Shown here piece after piece: positions 12,218 to 24,174 of a DNA stretch of 64,000 bases. Source of the stretch: Sitta carolinensis (Eukaryota; Chordata; Aves; Passeriformes; Sittidae); assembly GCA_032173965.1 (NCBI GenBank), contig CM063284.1, forward strand, positions 108,581,910-108,645,909, given 5' to 3'. The notes beneath the pieces are model-generated. The model did not search any database. It had not been told where the DNA came from and saw nothing but the letters and a program-made list of their open reading frames with translations. Position 1 is the first letter of the stretch, and each line of letters begins with the position of its first letter. The position numbers were made by a program, and so were the translations under genes.

Positions 12218-12475
12218 TGTCCTACTTTCAGCTGGAATTGAATTCCTTTCCTTCTTACTAACTGGTACAGTGCTGTATTTTGGGTTCATTACCAAAACTG
12301 ATAACCTGTTGATGTCTTGGTTGTTGCCCAGTAGTACTTATTCTCTACATCAAGAACTTTCAGTACCCATGCTCTGCCAGCCAGCAGGTACACAAGAGCT
12401 GTGAGAGACCATCACTAGAACAGCAGGCCTGAACTGGCCAAAGGGATAGTCCACACCTTGGAATGTCATGATCAG

Positions 12476-12483
12476 TATATAAA
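12476..12483 (+). promoter_or_regulatory. LTR TATA box
   Basis: TATATAAA sits about 260 bp into the solo LTR, in the place expected for the U3 promoter of this type. It may still direct transcription rightward, but nothing in the sequence shows that it does. Confidence 0.65.
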
Positions 12484-12646
12484 CCAGGGGAGCTGCTGGG
12501 AGGGGCCAGTCTGGCCATCATCAGTCAGCAGGAGGTGGGCAATTGCATTTGGCATCACTTATGTTTCTTGGATTTTATCTCTCCCTCTCCCTCTTGTTCC
12601 AACAACAACAGGAATATTAATAAGGATATCTTACATTCTTTCAGTG

Positions 12647-12652
12647 ATTAAA
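12647..12652 (+). terminator. LTR polyadenylation-type signal
   Basis: ATTAAA lies about 165 bp after the TATA box and about 120 bp before the LTR end, as expected for the R region of this LTR. Confidence 0.55.
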
Positions 12653-12887
12653 CTCTTCTTACCTCAACCCAGAGGTTTATTTTCTTTTCTCTGATTCTCC
12701 TCCCTGCCCTATAATGGGGCAGTGCAGCGTATGAGCAGCTGCATAGTACTTAGTTTCAGTCTGGGATTAAACACCTGCCCATCTGAGAAATTCCCATTTG
12801 CTCAGAGTATGTAATTCCCAGGCTCTGAAAAAACAAAAATTATACATCTTCTTCAAATCTCTTTTTTCCTTTACAAAGGAAAATATG

Positions 12888-12990
12888 GTAATTTAGGTAC
12901 TTGGTGACCTTTGTGATCAATATGGTACTTGGACTTGATGACATTTGTGGGTTCCTTCCAACTCAGAATATTCTGTCATTCTGTGATCTT
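12888..12990 (+). mobile_element. CR1 LINE 3' tail fragment
   Basis: About 100 bp match the CR1 3' end on the plus strand: a GGACTTGATGAC motif, a TTCCTTCCAACTC segment and then two decayed terminal octamers (ATTCTGTC, ATTCTGTG). It lies just after the solo LTR and before a 20-bp A run. Confidence 0.85.
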
Positions 12991-13014
12991 GCTCATGTGA
13001 TGGAAACCCAAAGC

Positions 13015-13034
13015 AAAAAAAAAAAAAAAAAAAA
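13015..13034. repeat. Poly-A run (20 bp)
   Basis: A pure A run 25 bp past the CR1 tail. CR1 does not add poly-A, so this is not its tail. Confidence 0.85.
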
Positions 13035-13679
13035 CCTTAAACTCAGTATATTTTATAAATTACTTTATTAGGCGAAACAATCACTGAGAAATATATTTTA
13101 ACAAGGAACATCCATTTGCACACTTCCACCATGGTGTCCTTGAACATCAAGCTGTTGCTTTAGTCACTGTTCAGCATCACTCAAACATTTTCTATTATAA
13201 TAGAGCATGCAATCTATCATTCAAAAAATTATAACCAAGATTTAGAGATTATGTCCCTAAAACTCAGCACAAGCATTTTAAATAATCAATTGGTATTTAA
13301 TTAACACACAATTGCTGCTCTAATACTGAATCAAATCCTCTTAAAGTGTGTCCATAATTCCCACTAGAGTGGTAATGTCCTGAGAGTGGAAGAAATACCC
13401 TGCGATCATTAGAAGAGTATTGCAAATTATGGAGTTTTTGTCAAGAGATTAAGCACTTCCAGAATCTATTACACATGGAAAAAAAAGGCACTTTAGAACA
13501 GAAATGAATTATGGTACCTCCTTCCAATCATTTGAAATACAGTTTTTGAATAAACAGATTATCTCACCATTCTTTCTAACTAATGTACCTAAGACTTCTG
13601 CATTGAAATTTTTATAAAATATGACACAGAAAACAGCTTAAGAAAAATGATAGAAGCACAATTTTTGTCAAGTTAGTTG
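13035..13679. other. Unique AT-rich spacer
   Basis: No gene or recognisable repeat seen between the poly-A run and the next CR1 piece. Confidence 0.65.
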
Positions 13680-14105
13680 CAGCACGTCTCCTTTGAAGAC
13701 AGGCTGTGAGAGTTGGGGTTGTTCAACCTGAAGAAGAGAAGGCTCCAAGGTGACCTTTCAGAGACCTCCTAGTACCTGAAGGGACTTACAAGACCAAAGA
13801 GGGGCTTCATTCACACAGGCATGTGTAGATATCGTAAGGGGGAATGGCTTTAAACTGAAAGAAGTTAGGGTTAGATTAGATACTGAGAAGAAATTCTTTA
13901 TTATTAGGTTGGTAAGACACCGGAACAAGTTTTCAAGAGAAGTCTTGGGTGGCCCACCCCTAGAAGTGTTCAAGGCCAGGTTGGATTGGGTTTTGAGCAA
14001 CCCGGTCTAGTGGAAGATGGATTATCACTGCCCATGGGGAGATGGGTTGGAATTAGGTGATCTTTAAAGTGCCTTCCAACCCAAATCATTCTATGATTCT
14101 ATGAA
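13680..14105 (+). mobile_element. CR1 LINE 3' fragment
   Basis: A plus-strand CR1 3' end of about 420 bp. Its translated content runs over several broken frames but shows the C-terminal ORF2 patterns: a GFKLKEVRVRLDTEKKFF-like segment, LVRHRN and LEVFKARLD. The 3' untranslated tail follows and ends in two tandem ATTCTATG octamers at about 14088-14104, the classic intact CR1 terminus. The piece is 5'-truncated within the last part of ORF2. Confidence 0.93.
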
Positions 14106-14599
14106 AATCTAGAAAAAAAATATTAGCTAATATGAGCAAAAAATAACCCAAATATTTTCAGGACATATTTATTTCAATTTTTCAAAGTGAAATGATTGGA
14201 AGAGTCCTAATAAAAATAAATTCAGGGAACACTCTCTGGTTTTTTCTTTTGAAAGTCAAACATTACTTTATAATTGGTTATTTAGTGAATTAAATAGTTA
14301 TGATATACCTAGACTAATTTTACCCAACTTGTCACGCCACACTCAGAATGTACAAAAAAGGCAGATTTAAGAGAAGAATAATAGTTGTTCTGAACTATTC
14401 TGTTGTGCTGAAGAAAGGATTAATCAAAGCTGGGATTATAAATTCAAAAGATCTCTTGACTAAGGGAAATGTATCTATTCAGCTCAATACCTGGTAGCAC
14501 TTTTCGCGAAAGCACCAAAACCACAGCTTCTTCCAAGCTGTGGTTTCCCCACTGGGAATGTGATCCTTCATATTCAGTTGGCTTTTCACTCAGTTTTTT
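14106..14599. other. Unique DNA with a hairpin and CpG palindrome
   Basis: No gene seen. The stretch carries the 10-bp palindrome TTTCGCGAAA (14502-14511) and, seven bases on, a 12-bp perfect inverted repeat (14518-14546). Both may sit at the outer edge of the old CR1-like piece that follows. Confidence 0.6.
14518..14546. repeat. Perfect 12-bp inverted repeat, 5-nt loop
   Basis: The arms AAACCACAGCTT (14518-14529) and AAGCTGTGGTTT (14535-14546) are exact reverse complements separated by CTTCC. Pairing does not extend outward, so the stem is too short for a microRNA precursor. No run of T follows that would suggest a terminator. Confidence 0.85.
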
Positions 14600-14840
14600 T
14601 CTCCCCCCAGGGATCTTGTGATTTTTCAATGCCTTTATAAACCTAGCACTTACAATCTCCTGAGGCAAAGATTTCTATGATCTAATTACTTACAATGTGC
14701 AACAGTACTTCCATTTGTTTAGTCTCACTGCCCAGTCATTGTACAAGATTAACTTCTTGTTTTGCTGCTGTATTACATTGATCATAGTTTTGTATACTTT
14801 TGTCATCTGCAATTTTAATTACATGATTTCAGAGGGGGGC
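14600..14840 (-). mobile_element. Ancient CR1/L3-like fragment (tentative)
   Basis: Read on the minus strand, the segment resembles the end of an old reptile/bird CR1-like ORF2. The plus-strand text has an AATGCCTTTATAAACCTAGC piece, a CTCCTGAGGCAAAGA piece and a CAGTACTTCCATTTGTTT piece, in the order expected for the antisense of that family's conserved C-terminal region. Divergence is high and no frame is open. Edges are approximate. It could be a coincidental resemblance. Confidence 0.4.
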
Positions 14841-16494
14841 TGAATAACAGTTCTGAAAACTAATCCACTCTAAACCAAAAGATTTTGTACTAGAAATGAG
14901 TATTACTTTTCAGAAGAGTAGGAAAAAAATAGGTTAAATATTCGCAGTACTTCATGAAGTCAGTGGAATTCCAAGTCACTGTTGTTGTTCCACAGGTCTC
15001 ATACAGAGAAAAGCTCTTTTGTTACATAATCATATGATTTTGTGCTTGAACATCTATCAGAAAAAGTAGGGAAAAAAATCTAGGTAAGTATCAAATTCAG
15101 AGGCATAATTTTGTGATACTTAAATCCATTTTTTCTTCTATCAGATCCAGATTCTTTTTAATGTGTTTTGGGTTTTTTTGTCCAAAACGATATATAAATA
15201 TATCTGTACCAGTATTTGTGCAATAGTTATGTGCCCTTCCAGCTGAGAGACAAATATTTTGTTTATTGAACTACTATGATTCTCACATATATTGCTTCTC
15301 AAATATATGGCTGCGTGTGGGTCTATAACTGTATCCATAGCCATATATTTATATTTCTATATATACACATGCAACCCCTTCTCTCGCATTGGTAAAAGCT
15401 GTTTTAAGGTCCATGAATAATAGCTTCTCTGTAGGAGAGAAGCACCAATGAGGACTGTTCTCTGGAATTTTTTATCTGAAGTGCTGCCTAGGTATACCCA
15501 CAAGAAAATTCCTTACTTTTCAATCTCATCTTCTACAGAAATAACACAGCATAATGATCACATCTAAATAGTTGGAGCTAATTTATTCTGACTATATTTT
15601 GCAGAAGAAGGTGCTTGACAACCAATTAGGTTTTCCATAATTTTTTAAAAACAGATGTGGCCAAACAAAGGAGGAAAATTCTAATTATTTTCTAACAGAA
15701 GATGCAGAAGCAATCTGGGTATTATCAAACATGGGACAACCAATCTGGGAGAGAGGATACATGCTGGAACTACAGGAAAGATTCAGCTGGAGCTTATTCT
15801 ATCTAAAACGCCAAAGCTGCTGTAATGCACATGAATTTATTGAAAAACCATGCTTCTCATTACACTGGGATAGATATTATTGTTACAATGAAATTAAAAA
15901 ACCCCACATATATATTTATGTGCACACATATATATACACAGACAAATAAGGACACATTCAGGTACATGCATAGAGGGAAATTTTGAGGCTTTATTCCCTG
16001 TTCATCTCATATTGCCATTAATTTTATGACCATTTGGAGCTCTTCAGTGAATCATTCTGTTCTACCTAATGATAGAATATTTAATCTTGAAAACTGTTAA
16101 TATGAAGCTTAGCACATTAAAGAAAAAACTATAATAGTAGCATTAATAAAAGTAATATTTATTTTTTAAGAGATGTCTATATAGAATCCCAGATTTGATT
16201 AATGTCTTTAACTTATTAGTCTCCTCAGCTTTATAATTTTTACTTTAATACATTTATGTTAGTTAACTGCATCAGCTATTTTATAAGTTCATTCCATCAC
16301 TCAGCACCTTCTCTATCTAATAATTGATTTCTGAGTTCACTTTCTATTTATGTATATTTTCCTTGTCATTTAAACTCCATTCTACTTGACCTGAAAGCTC
16401 AGCAAGATAATCAGTCTTAGCTTGGAAGGGCATGTTACACAGTACAAATTTTGGACAGATGTACAGCTCAGGTAAAAAAAATGGATTGTTGAGC
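14841..16494. other. Unique AT-rich noncoding DNA
   Basis: No gene or transposon recognised. There are short TATA/CACA-rich patches near 15190-15370 and 15905-15950, without a perfect repeat unit. Confidence 0.65.
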
Positions 16495-17050
16495 CTGAAC
16501 TGTGGTGTTGAATAGAGTTATATCCAGCTGGCAACTGGTAAAATGTGGTGCTCTCCAGGGTTCACTGCTGGAGCCAGTTCTGTTTGATATCTTTGTCAAT
16601 GACCCAGAGGAGGGGAACGAGCACACCTTCAGTTAGTTTGTAGGTGACACCAAGTTGGGTGGGAGTGTTGATGTTCTGGAAGGCAGGGAGGCTCTGCAGA
16701 GGGATCTGGACAGGCTGGATCATGGGCTGAGGCCAATGGCGTGAGGTTCTACAAGGCCAGGTGCCAGATCCTCCACTTTGGTCACAACGATCCCAGGCAG
16801 TGCCACAGGCTAGGGGAAGAGTGGCTGGAAACCTGCTCCATGACAAAGGACCTGGCTTATCCTTTTGGCTTGTCAAAGTTTAGAAGACACTGCCCAGGAA
16901 TGTGGTTGACCACTATTGCTGGAGGTATTGTAAATTCATGTATACTGGGCACTTGGTGACATGGTTTAGTGGTGGACTTAATAATGCTGGGTTAGTGGTT
17001 GGACTTGATGACCTTAGAGATCTTTTCCAGGCTAAATTGTAGAGTTTTGT
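16495..17050 (+). mobile_element. CR1 LINE fragment with internal deletion
   Basis: A plus-strand CR1 piece. From 16495 to about 16862 it follows the reverse transcriptase around and past the catalytic site: the DNA reads through the GSLLEPVLFDIFVNDPE region and the following GDTKLGGSVDVLEGREAL region, but the FADD equivalent is lost (the sequence there gives a stop-containing FVGDT). Near 16862-16880 it jumps directly to the 3' untranslated part (GACACTGCCCAGGAATGTGGTTGA), skipping the ORF2 C-terminal segment. It ends with a TTGGACTTGATGACCTTAGA motif and one degraded terminal octamer. Confidence 0.9.
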
Positions 17051-20000
17051 GCTAAATTTGAGGGCTAAACAGTTTAAAACCTGGTTTTACTGATGTTATA
17101 ACATGCAATCTCCACATGTTCTTTAACTAGTTTTGTTTTTTTTTTAACATAGACACTTCATATTTTTTCTACTGTGCTATCTGACTGTCTTCAAGTAGGT
17201 ATTGAGAAATGACTTTTAGCTGGAAATTCAACTATTTCATTCATCCTCTCTTGGGTAGGGATGCTTCATTTCTTTTATAGGTATGATGCATTATACATCT
17301 TGACAATTTAAGAGTAGATCAGAAAGGGCATTGTGAATGCAGAGAATTAGGTGAGGGTGGATCTGACTCAGATCTTTTAAGGATTCGTCCTACATTCTTG
17401 AAAAAGCACAAAAAAACCCCACCCAAATTCTTATTCTTCCCTTGAAGTATAGATCACTTTAATAGAATGTTTATATGGTTTTGAGTAACACTTCCTATCC
17501 CCACCCCTTGTCACTAATTTTTTAAATTGAAGTACTCCTAGAGTTTTATCTCTCTGGAAATCTTAGCCCAATATTTTTTAGAATGATTAGATATACTTGA
17601 TAGCATCCCATTTTGCTTTATCAGGATATAAACTTATTTATCTTTCTGCAGGATATGATCATCTGCTTAAGAAGCAACAGTTGCATGTGAATTTAAAATG
17701 TCATTTTTGTTGTCTCTTAGTCAAAAACTAGGCCACCTATTTTTTAATGACAATAAACTCAGCAACAGCATGATCTGTGAATAAGCATTGTGCTATTTTT
17801 ATTCAATTTATAAGACAGAAGTCAGGCAAAATAAGATATTCAATGTTCAAATTATAGTGAGAGAAACCACATGAAGGCTTTACATTTTTTCTTTTCCTGT
17901 TGAATATTGTGAACTAGATAAAACCTTAGCCTCTAGAAAGTAAAAGAACTAATTAAGCTAAACCCAGAATTTTATGTAAGTGCAATAGGCTAAAAGAATA
18001 CATACTTCTACCTTGGCAAAATGACAATGTTTACATTTTTGTTGTCATTTGCAAATAACAGCTTTTTTACTCTACATATGTTTTAAATGATTCAGTCTTT
18101 TATTTCAATTAAAAGTTATTTCCTTCTCAGTTGTCAAAGAATAACCAAATTATTGTCTGAAATGTATATTTTGCTCTGTTTTTCCTAGGTTTATAAAAAC
18201 TGAAACACATAATTTTTGACAAATGTCAGCATCTTACATGGTGACCTAGATTTTGGCTCTTTTCCAGCACACATGGTCTAGTTTAGGTGTCATATTAGAG
18301 AAAATCAGGTTCTGCACAGAGTATCCAGCCAAGTGCACTACCTTATTCCCAACAGCTAAATGTTGACACTTTCTTACATGTATATCAGGTTGCTGTTTAA
18401 AACAATGTCCTTGGGAATTATCAGCAAACTTTATTTTCTGTTATACACTAATATTATACATGGGAAACAATTATTGAAAGTGTTATGAACAGATGGTGCA
18501 TGAAAGAAAGAAGAATAGTGTTCAATAATGAAACATAATGGGGCAATATAATACATAACAATGTTAAAAATCTTCCACCTTTTTGACACTTGAGGAATAA
18601 AAATGTAGTTATTATTTGTGAATCTATATTTGCATTGAAAAACACTACTTTTCTTTAAAATGCCTTCATTTTGGAACCTTTCTGTAACAGATCATTATTT
18701 TCCTGGATTTAGAGGACAGTTAGAGATGTCCGCATGCATATGCAGGTGTTCACTGAGGATAGAGTTCATGATGAGCCCTTCCCATATTTTTTTCCTCTGC
18801 AGTCATTTTAGCCAAGAGACTATGATAAAAGACTCAAAATACTTGCACCAGAAAATTAGTTGTAATCCAAGGATTTTTTTTTTCTTTTTCATTTTAAATT
18901 ACAAGTAAAATTAACTGAGCTGGTCTTCACAGCTCTAAGTGGGCTAATTATCCCATTGAATTTTAATCTCTCTGAATGAAACTACTAAAAAAAAAAAGTC
19001 ACAGCTAGCTGATGGGGAATATACCCACTCTTGAACTTTGATTAATATAAGTGCATTTCAGAAGACATCATTCAGTAGTTTAATATCTGTAAATGAGAGG
19101 TGAATATTACCTGAGAGTCACCTGTCATTCAGACCACCCATATCAGATGCCTAGTGTGAAATACATATCTTTCTTTGTATTTTCCCTTAAGGTCCATATG
19201 ACATCCCATACTGTAGTGTTAGGGAGCTACAGATTCTTATAATGTGGTATTTCTATTTTATTAACAGAAAATAAGAAATAAGGTCTTTAAATCATCAGCC
19301 TTCACAATGTCTTTGAGTCCCTTTGAACCAATAGCTTTGAAAGAGCTCAGAGAGAAGGAACAGACTTTCCCAAAGGACCAGAAAAGCTTTTCTCGAATAT
19401 CTATCACATGGATTATAAAGTAACTTTAAAGGACTGTTTGAATAAAATTAAGTATTTCTATTTTTGATCAAAAATATAGGAGAGAAATTATTAAAAAATA
19501 AGATGGAAAGTTGAAGGAATGCTAACATCTCTAAGAGACCGACATTTTTTGAGTCAGTTTTAAAATGGGAGTCATTTGCATTACCAGCTGATTTTATCAA
19601 AATCTATTCAGCCGTGCAGAATTGCTAGAAATGCATCAGAAATCTCCTTGCATCAAGTAAATACAAAGCTGCAGTGCTGTAGTTGATGGTTTGTATACAT
19701 GTTAAAATCCTAGAGAAAGCATCTCTTAAACTCACAAACCTCTTAAACACAATTTTTTGTCTTTTATAATATAGTTAGATATCCAATGCAATATCAATCC
19801 TTTCAGAATACATTTGATTTAAGATTATTTTAATGTCTGTATGATCATAAAGCACTAATGCCAACAGCGGGACTGAATTTTTCATTTCTCATTGTGTAAT
19901 ACAGGGCTTTGAAGAATTGGTGTTATTCTTAGATATAGAAGCCAGGTTCTGGTTATTAATTATGGCTAAGCCCCAGAAATTTCACTTTTGAATGAGAATC

Positions 20001-23000
20001 TTACAGCTTTAGATGTTTTACTGAACATTTAATTAAATAATTTAAACGAAATATTTGAGAATCTTGTGAAATGTTAACACCTGAAAACTCTGGCTGGACT
20101 TGCCCTGTAATTTCCTTGCACTTTTCTGCTTTTCCAACTGTTGAGCTACAGCAAGGTAAAAAACACCTCTAATTGACTGTCTCCCATCCTCCAGGCAATG
20201 TTTTGGCAGGTGTAGCCTTCTTGCAGGTGGTCTCCCTGGAGTCTCCCAAGAAAGATGCTCAGCTTCTGGGATAAGCCATGGAAAGCAGAGTATGCTTTCC
20301 AAAGGACTCACTCAACTGACGTGGACCCTGTTCTTCACAGCACAACAATCTCCCAAGTGGTTCATGGAGTACTTGATGGTAAAGACAATACATCCCTGAT
20401 TTTGATTTCCCTACGTACTCAGGTCTTCCAAATGTTATCAAGTGTTTTTCCAAGGCAGGATGAGAGCGTTAAATAAGATAACTGGGGAACAAAAGAAAAT
20501 TTTCCTGAAAAATCTCAGCATGGTTTTGTTTTTTAACTGACACCTTTCTCTAAACATTGAAGAAAATGAAACATTTGTAACAGTGGTACTAGCTCAGAAT
20601 ATATAATCTAACCAGTTTTCTGGTTTTGAAAGGAAGAGTTAACAATTTATTTACAAATGAATAATTTTCATTTAAGTAGCATTGTATCTTCTACCCCTGT
20701 TAATTTTGCAATATGCAATTCCTTTTTATTATTATGCAAGTTTTTTCTTGATTTTATGAAAATAACTGTAACAAGAAAATTAATGAAAAATTATGAAGAA
20801 AAATGAATGAAGAGAAGAAAGCTTCTACTGAGGTTTACTGGCTTATCCTTTATTATTCTTCCATATGTATTATATATGAAACTCAAACAAATCACTAATC
20901 AAGTATTTTATTCTCTGATGTGATACAACATAAGCATTTTCATTTTCACATGTATTTCAAAAACATGTTTATTTTTATCAGAGAATCATTTTTTTCCTAT
21001 AGCAGGAAATGTGTATTTTAGCTGAAACATTTTTGTCCTATATTCTGAAAGTCATATTTATTTGAATCTGTGACTCTTTCTCTGGATCAGATCCAGAAAG
21101 AGAAAAAATTAGTTTTGGCTTGATACTAGTTAAAGCTTTTAAGTAAGAAACATTCTGATTCTGGTGGTGAAAAATGAGAAGAGGAAATTCAGATAGTTTC
21201 TCACAATGATCTTTTCCTTCATGGGACCTCAATGTCCCTTGGAACAGAATGCAATGAACAGATAAAAATTCCCCCACAGAATATCCAGCTGGGAAACATA
21301 TGCTTCATGCCACCTCTCCAAATCAAAATTAAGATCAGAGAGAAGTAGCAATGGAGTCTACTGGGAGATGAGTTCAGATCTGAAAAGATGGGCAGGAGTA
21401 CAGAATATGTGCTGAGAGTATAAGGAAATATCATGCATATACAACCACTCTTGGAGAAATTTTAATGTATAATAAACTTGGAATTTGAATTTCAGAACAC
21501 TGAATTTACAAAATTGCTCACATAGGGAACAAAAGTATAAATAACAGAATGTTGTTTCTGCAAATAAGTATTTTTCATAATGTTTTCTTGTTTCATAAAT
21601 ATCTATTTACACTCACCTTAAGGTGCAACTACTGAGAAAATTCTAGAAATATTCCCATAAAATAACAATAAACAAAACCATAATGTGGACTTCTAATCAG
21701 AGTTTGTCTCTTAGAATTTTTTCACCATAAAGAGTCCATTTTACTGAGACCATGTACCTCTGGGTCACATATTGTCTTACTGGTAAATATACTTAAAGAT
21801 CTAACAATAAAAATTCCATCAGTAGGAAAAATTACTATTTCAATTTATATTTGTAACAGTGTGAGAAAATATTTGAAATATACATTTTTCATTTAGATGG
21901 AAAGATTTAAGATCTAAGTACATTATTAATTTATTCCTCTTCTCCTGACCCACTTATCTGTTCTGAAATATCTTGTGTATCCCTGTAATTTTAAGTTTAT
22001 TGTAAGAGAAAACAGATGTCATAAAATAACTTATATTACAGGGATGGTGGGGCTTTTTTATATATAGAGTAGCATATATTACACAAATCTTTTTTAAGTC
22101 CTTTTGTCCTTGCCAGCTTTCATATGCACTTAGCAAGAAAATCTCTGGGGCATTATACTAATTGTCAACAAGAAAAGTGAGAAAACTAAGTAAACAGCAT
22201 AAATTGCATGAGAAGAGTGGAATTAATGTTAAATTTAAGTTTCCTCACAAACTTCCTTTAATGCATTTAAGATTACTCCAAACGCATGATATGGAGAATG
22301 CAAATGTATTTGAGTATGAATGTATTTGTTTTCCAATAATACTCTTTTAATGCATGACTATTAGTAGTATTCATGTTACTGTTACTAATATTTTGGCACA
22401 AAAAATATTTCCAAGGTAAGAAAACAAAAGAAAGCTTCCCTGTGGAGTAACCACATCTTTGTGGCTGAAAGGGAACCTCTGCTTAGTCTTGCCTTGTTCT
22501 GCTGGATACAGCTGCCTCAGTAGCCCAACAGTTCCATGTAAACATTTTCTAAGGTTGTCCAAATGCTGCTGGCTCCTTCCTGGAGAAAAAGAAGGAACAG
22601 TAATACTGCTGTGAAATCAGCAGAAGCTGTCTTAATCTAAAAACTAAAAATCACTCAGTTATAGAACAACGCTTGTCTTAAAACCACTTCTCAAAGGAAT
22701 ATTATTTACAGTGGTTTTGTTTATGAACAAATCTGAAAGTTTATTTTCACCAGACACAAATTTGATTTCCAGAGGGTGTTGTTATGCCGAAAAGAGATGT
22801 AATGTGTCATAGACAGCCTTCCTTTAATTATGATTTTATTATTTTCTCTTGAACATTTATATGTAGTTATTATGCAGTGAATTTTACACTATATTATTCG
22901 TTTGTTGTTTGCTGTTTATTTGCCCACTCAGAAGGGGTGGATTGTACAGATTGTGCTGTGGGTGTACATTCTTGCCTTGTGACTGCACAGCTTGTTTGTG

Positions 23001-23722
23001 GAGGACTGTAGCTATCCCAGGACAAGCTCGTGGAGTCATTGCAACACAAGAACTGGCACTGTGCAGAAGAACCTGTTACAGTCCCAGCCCTGGGGAAAGT
23101 GAGAGAGTTCCCTGTCAGTGTCTGCCTCATTATGCTGTTAGTTTATTTGAGACAAGTGATGAAAATCTAGCCCATCCTGCTAGGTGGCTCAACTTTTCTG
23201 GCCCCTTCTGGAAAACAGTTCGTCTTCCGAAGGACAGCATTTTTGTACCTGAAAGCCTGTGTGTGCATCACATACCTTTTACCTGAATTGAGTCCTCCAT
23301 GTATTAGTTTTGTGGAAAGACCATGTTTTTATCTGAAAAGTGAATTTTGAATGAGTTTTTGAGGAGGCTCTCAAGGTTGCTAGTGCAAATTATACAGGCC
23401 ATACTTTATGCTTGTATGAAATTGTGTTCTTTGTACTTCTGTGTATATTTATTAAGGGAAAGCTAAACTAACATGCCACCTAAATGAAGAGAAAAGATGA
23501 AATTTCTACACTTCCTTTCATTAGATTTGTTGAATAGCTTCGTTTCAGGATTGAAACTTTGGACCTGAGGGAACTGCCTTTGGTTAAGATAATGGGAATC
23601 CAGCCACTGGTCATGAACTTCTAACCATGAACTCCTGATGAAGCAATCCCCAAGAAGCCTGGTGATTAAAACCTGTTGAAAAAATCAAGGCAGCAATGGT
23701 GCCTAGTGCCTTTAGTGTGTGA

Positions 23723-23726
<4 letters not shown>
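17051..23726. other. Long repeat-poor AT-rich block
   Basis: About 6.7 kb without a recognised transposon or exon. Open frames are short; the longest, 125 codons at 22909-23286 on the plus strand, is cysteine-rich near its start and matches no family I know. This could be unique intergenic or intronic DNA, possibly with old repeats too decayed to see. Confidence 0.6.
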
Positions 23727-23796
<70 letters not shown>

Positions 23797-23807
23797 CATA
23801 CACACAC

Positions 23808-23859
<52 letters not shown>

Positions 23860-23879
23860 TTATATATACATATACAACA
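23727..23879. repeat. Compound (TA)n-(CA)n-(TA)n microsatellite
   Basis: About 60 bp of alternating TA (23729-23790), then about 55 bp mostly CA (23791-23848), then a second TA tract with TTTATA interruptions (23847-23876). Several overlapping open frames of Tyr/Ile and Thr/His or Val/Cys repeats arise from it and are not genes. The tract is likely to vary in length. Confidence 0.97.
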
Positions 23880-24174
23880 TGCACACACTAAAACGCTTGA
23901 GGGATTTTATACAGCAACCCAGGAAGTTTTGCTCTCTGACAGATTTGAAAGTCTGCTGAGAATGCTCTTACTTGAGAACATGCCTTACTGTATCTCACAC
24001 CAGAGTGACAGGCTTGGTATATGAGAGGATAGAAATATAATCCCATCTAATGGATGGTAGTGCTCAAATCTCCTGACCTCCCAGGGTAAAAATTGGAACA
24101 AATCTTAGATATTTTTGAACAATTCTGGTTCCTTCCTGTAAGAAAAGTGATACTTCAACAAGAAAAGTTACGTT

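Larger units (their letters stand above)
12218..12773 (+). mobile_element. Avian endogenous retrovirus solo LTR, near full length
   Basis: A 556-bp block resembles a widespread bird ERV long terminal repeat from end to end. It starts TGTCCT and ends CA. Inside are a TATA box (TATATAAA, 12476-12483), a polyadenylation-type ATTAAA (12647-12652), and the familiar end in which GGGATTAAAC precedes the terminus. The flanking pentamers CCTAC (12213-12217) and CCTGC (12774-12778) match at four of five positions, consistent with a decayed target-site duplication. No primer-binding site, gag or pol follows, so it is a solo LTR left by recombination. Family assignment (ERVL- or ERVK-like) is from memory of the sequence type and is not certain. 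Confidence 0.8.

Noticed and set aside
12458..12694. 78-codon frame on the plus strand
   Set aside because: It lies wholly inside the solo LTR, over its TATA and polyadenylation regions.
23611..23959. Several frames rich in Tyr-Ile, Thr-His or Val-Cys
   Set aside because: All are translations of the TA/CA microsatellite.
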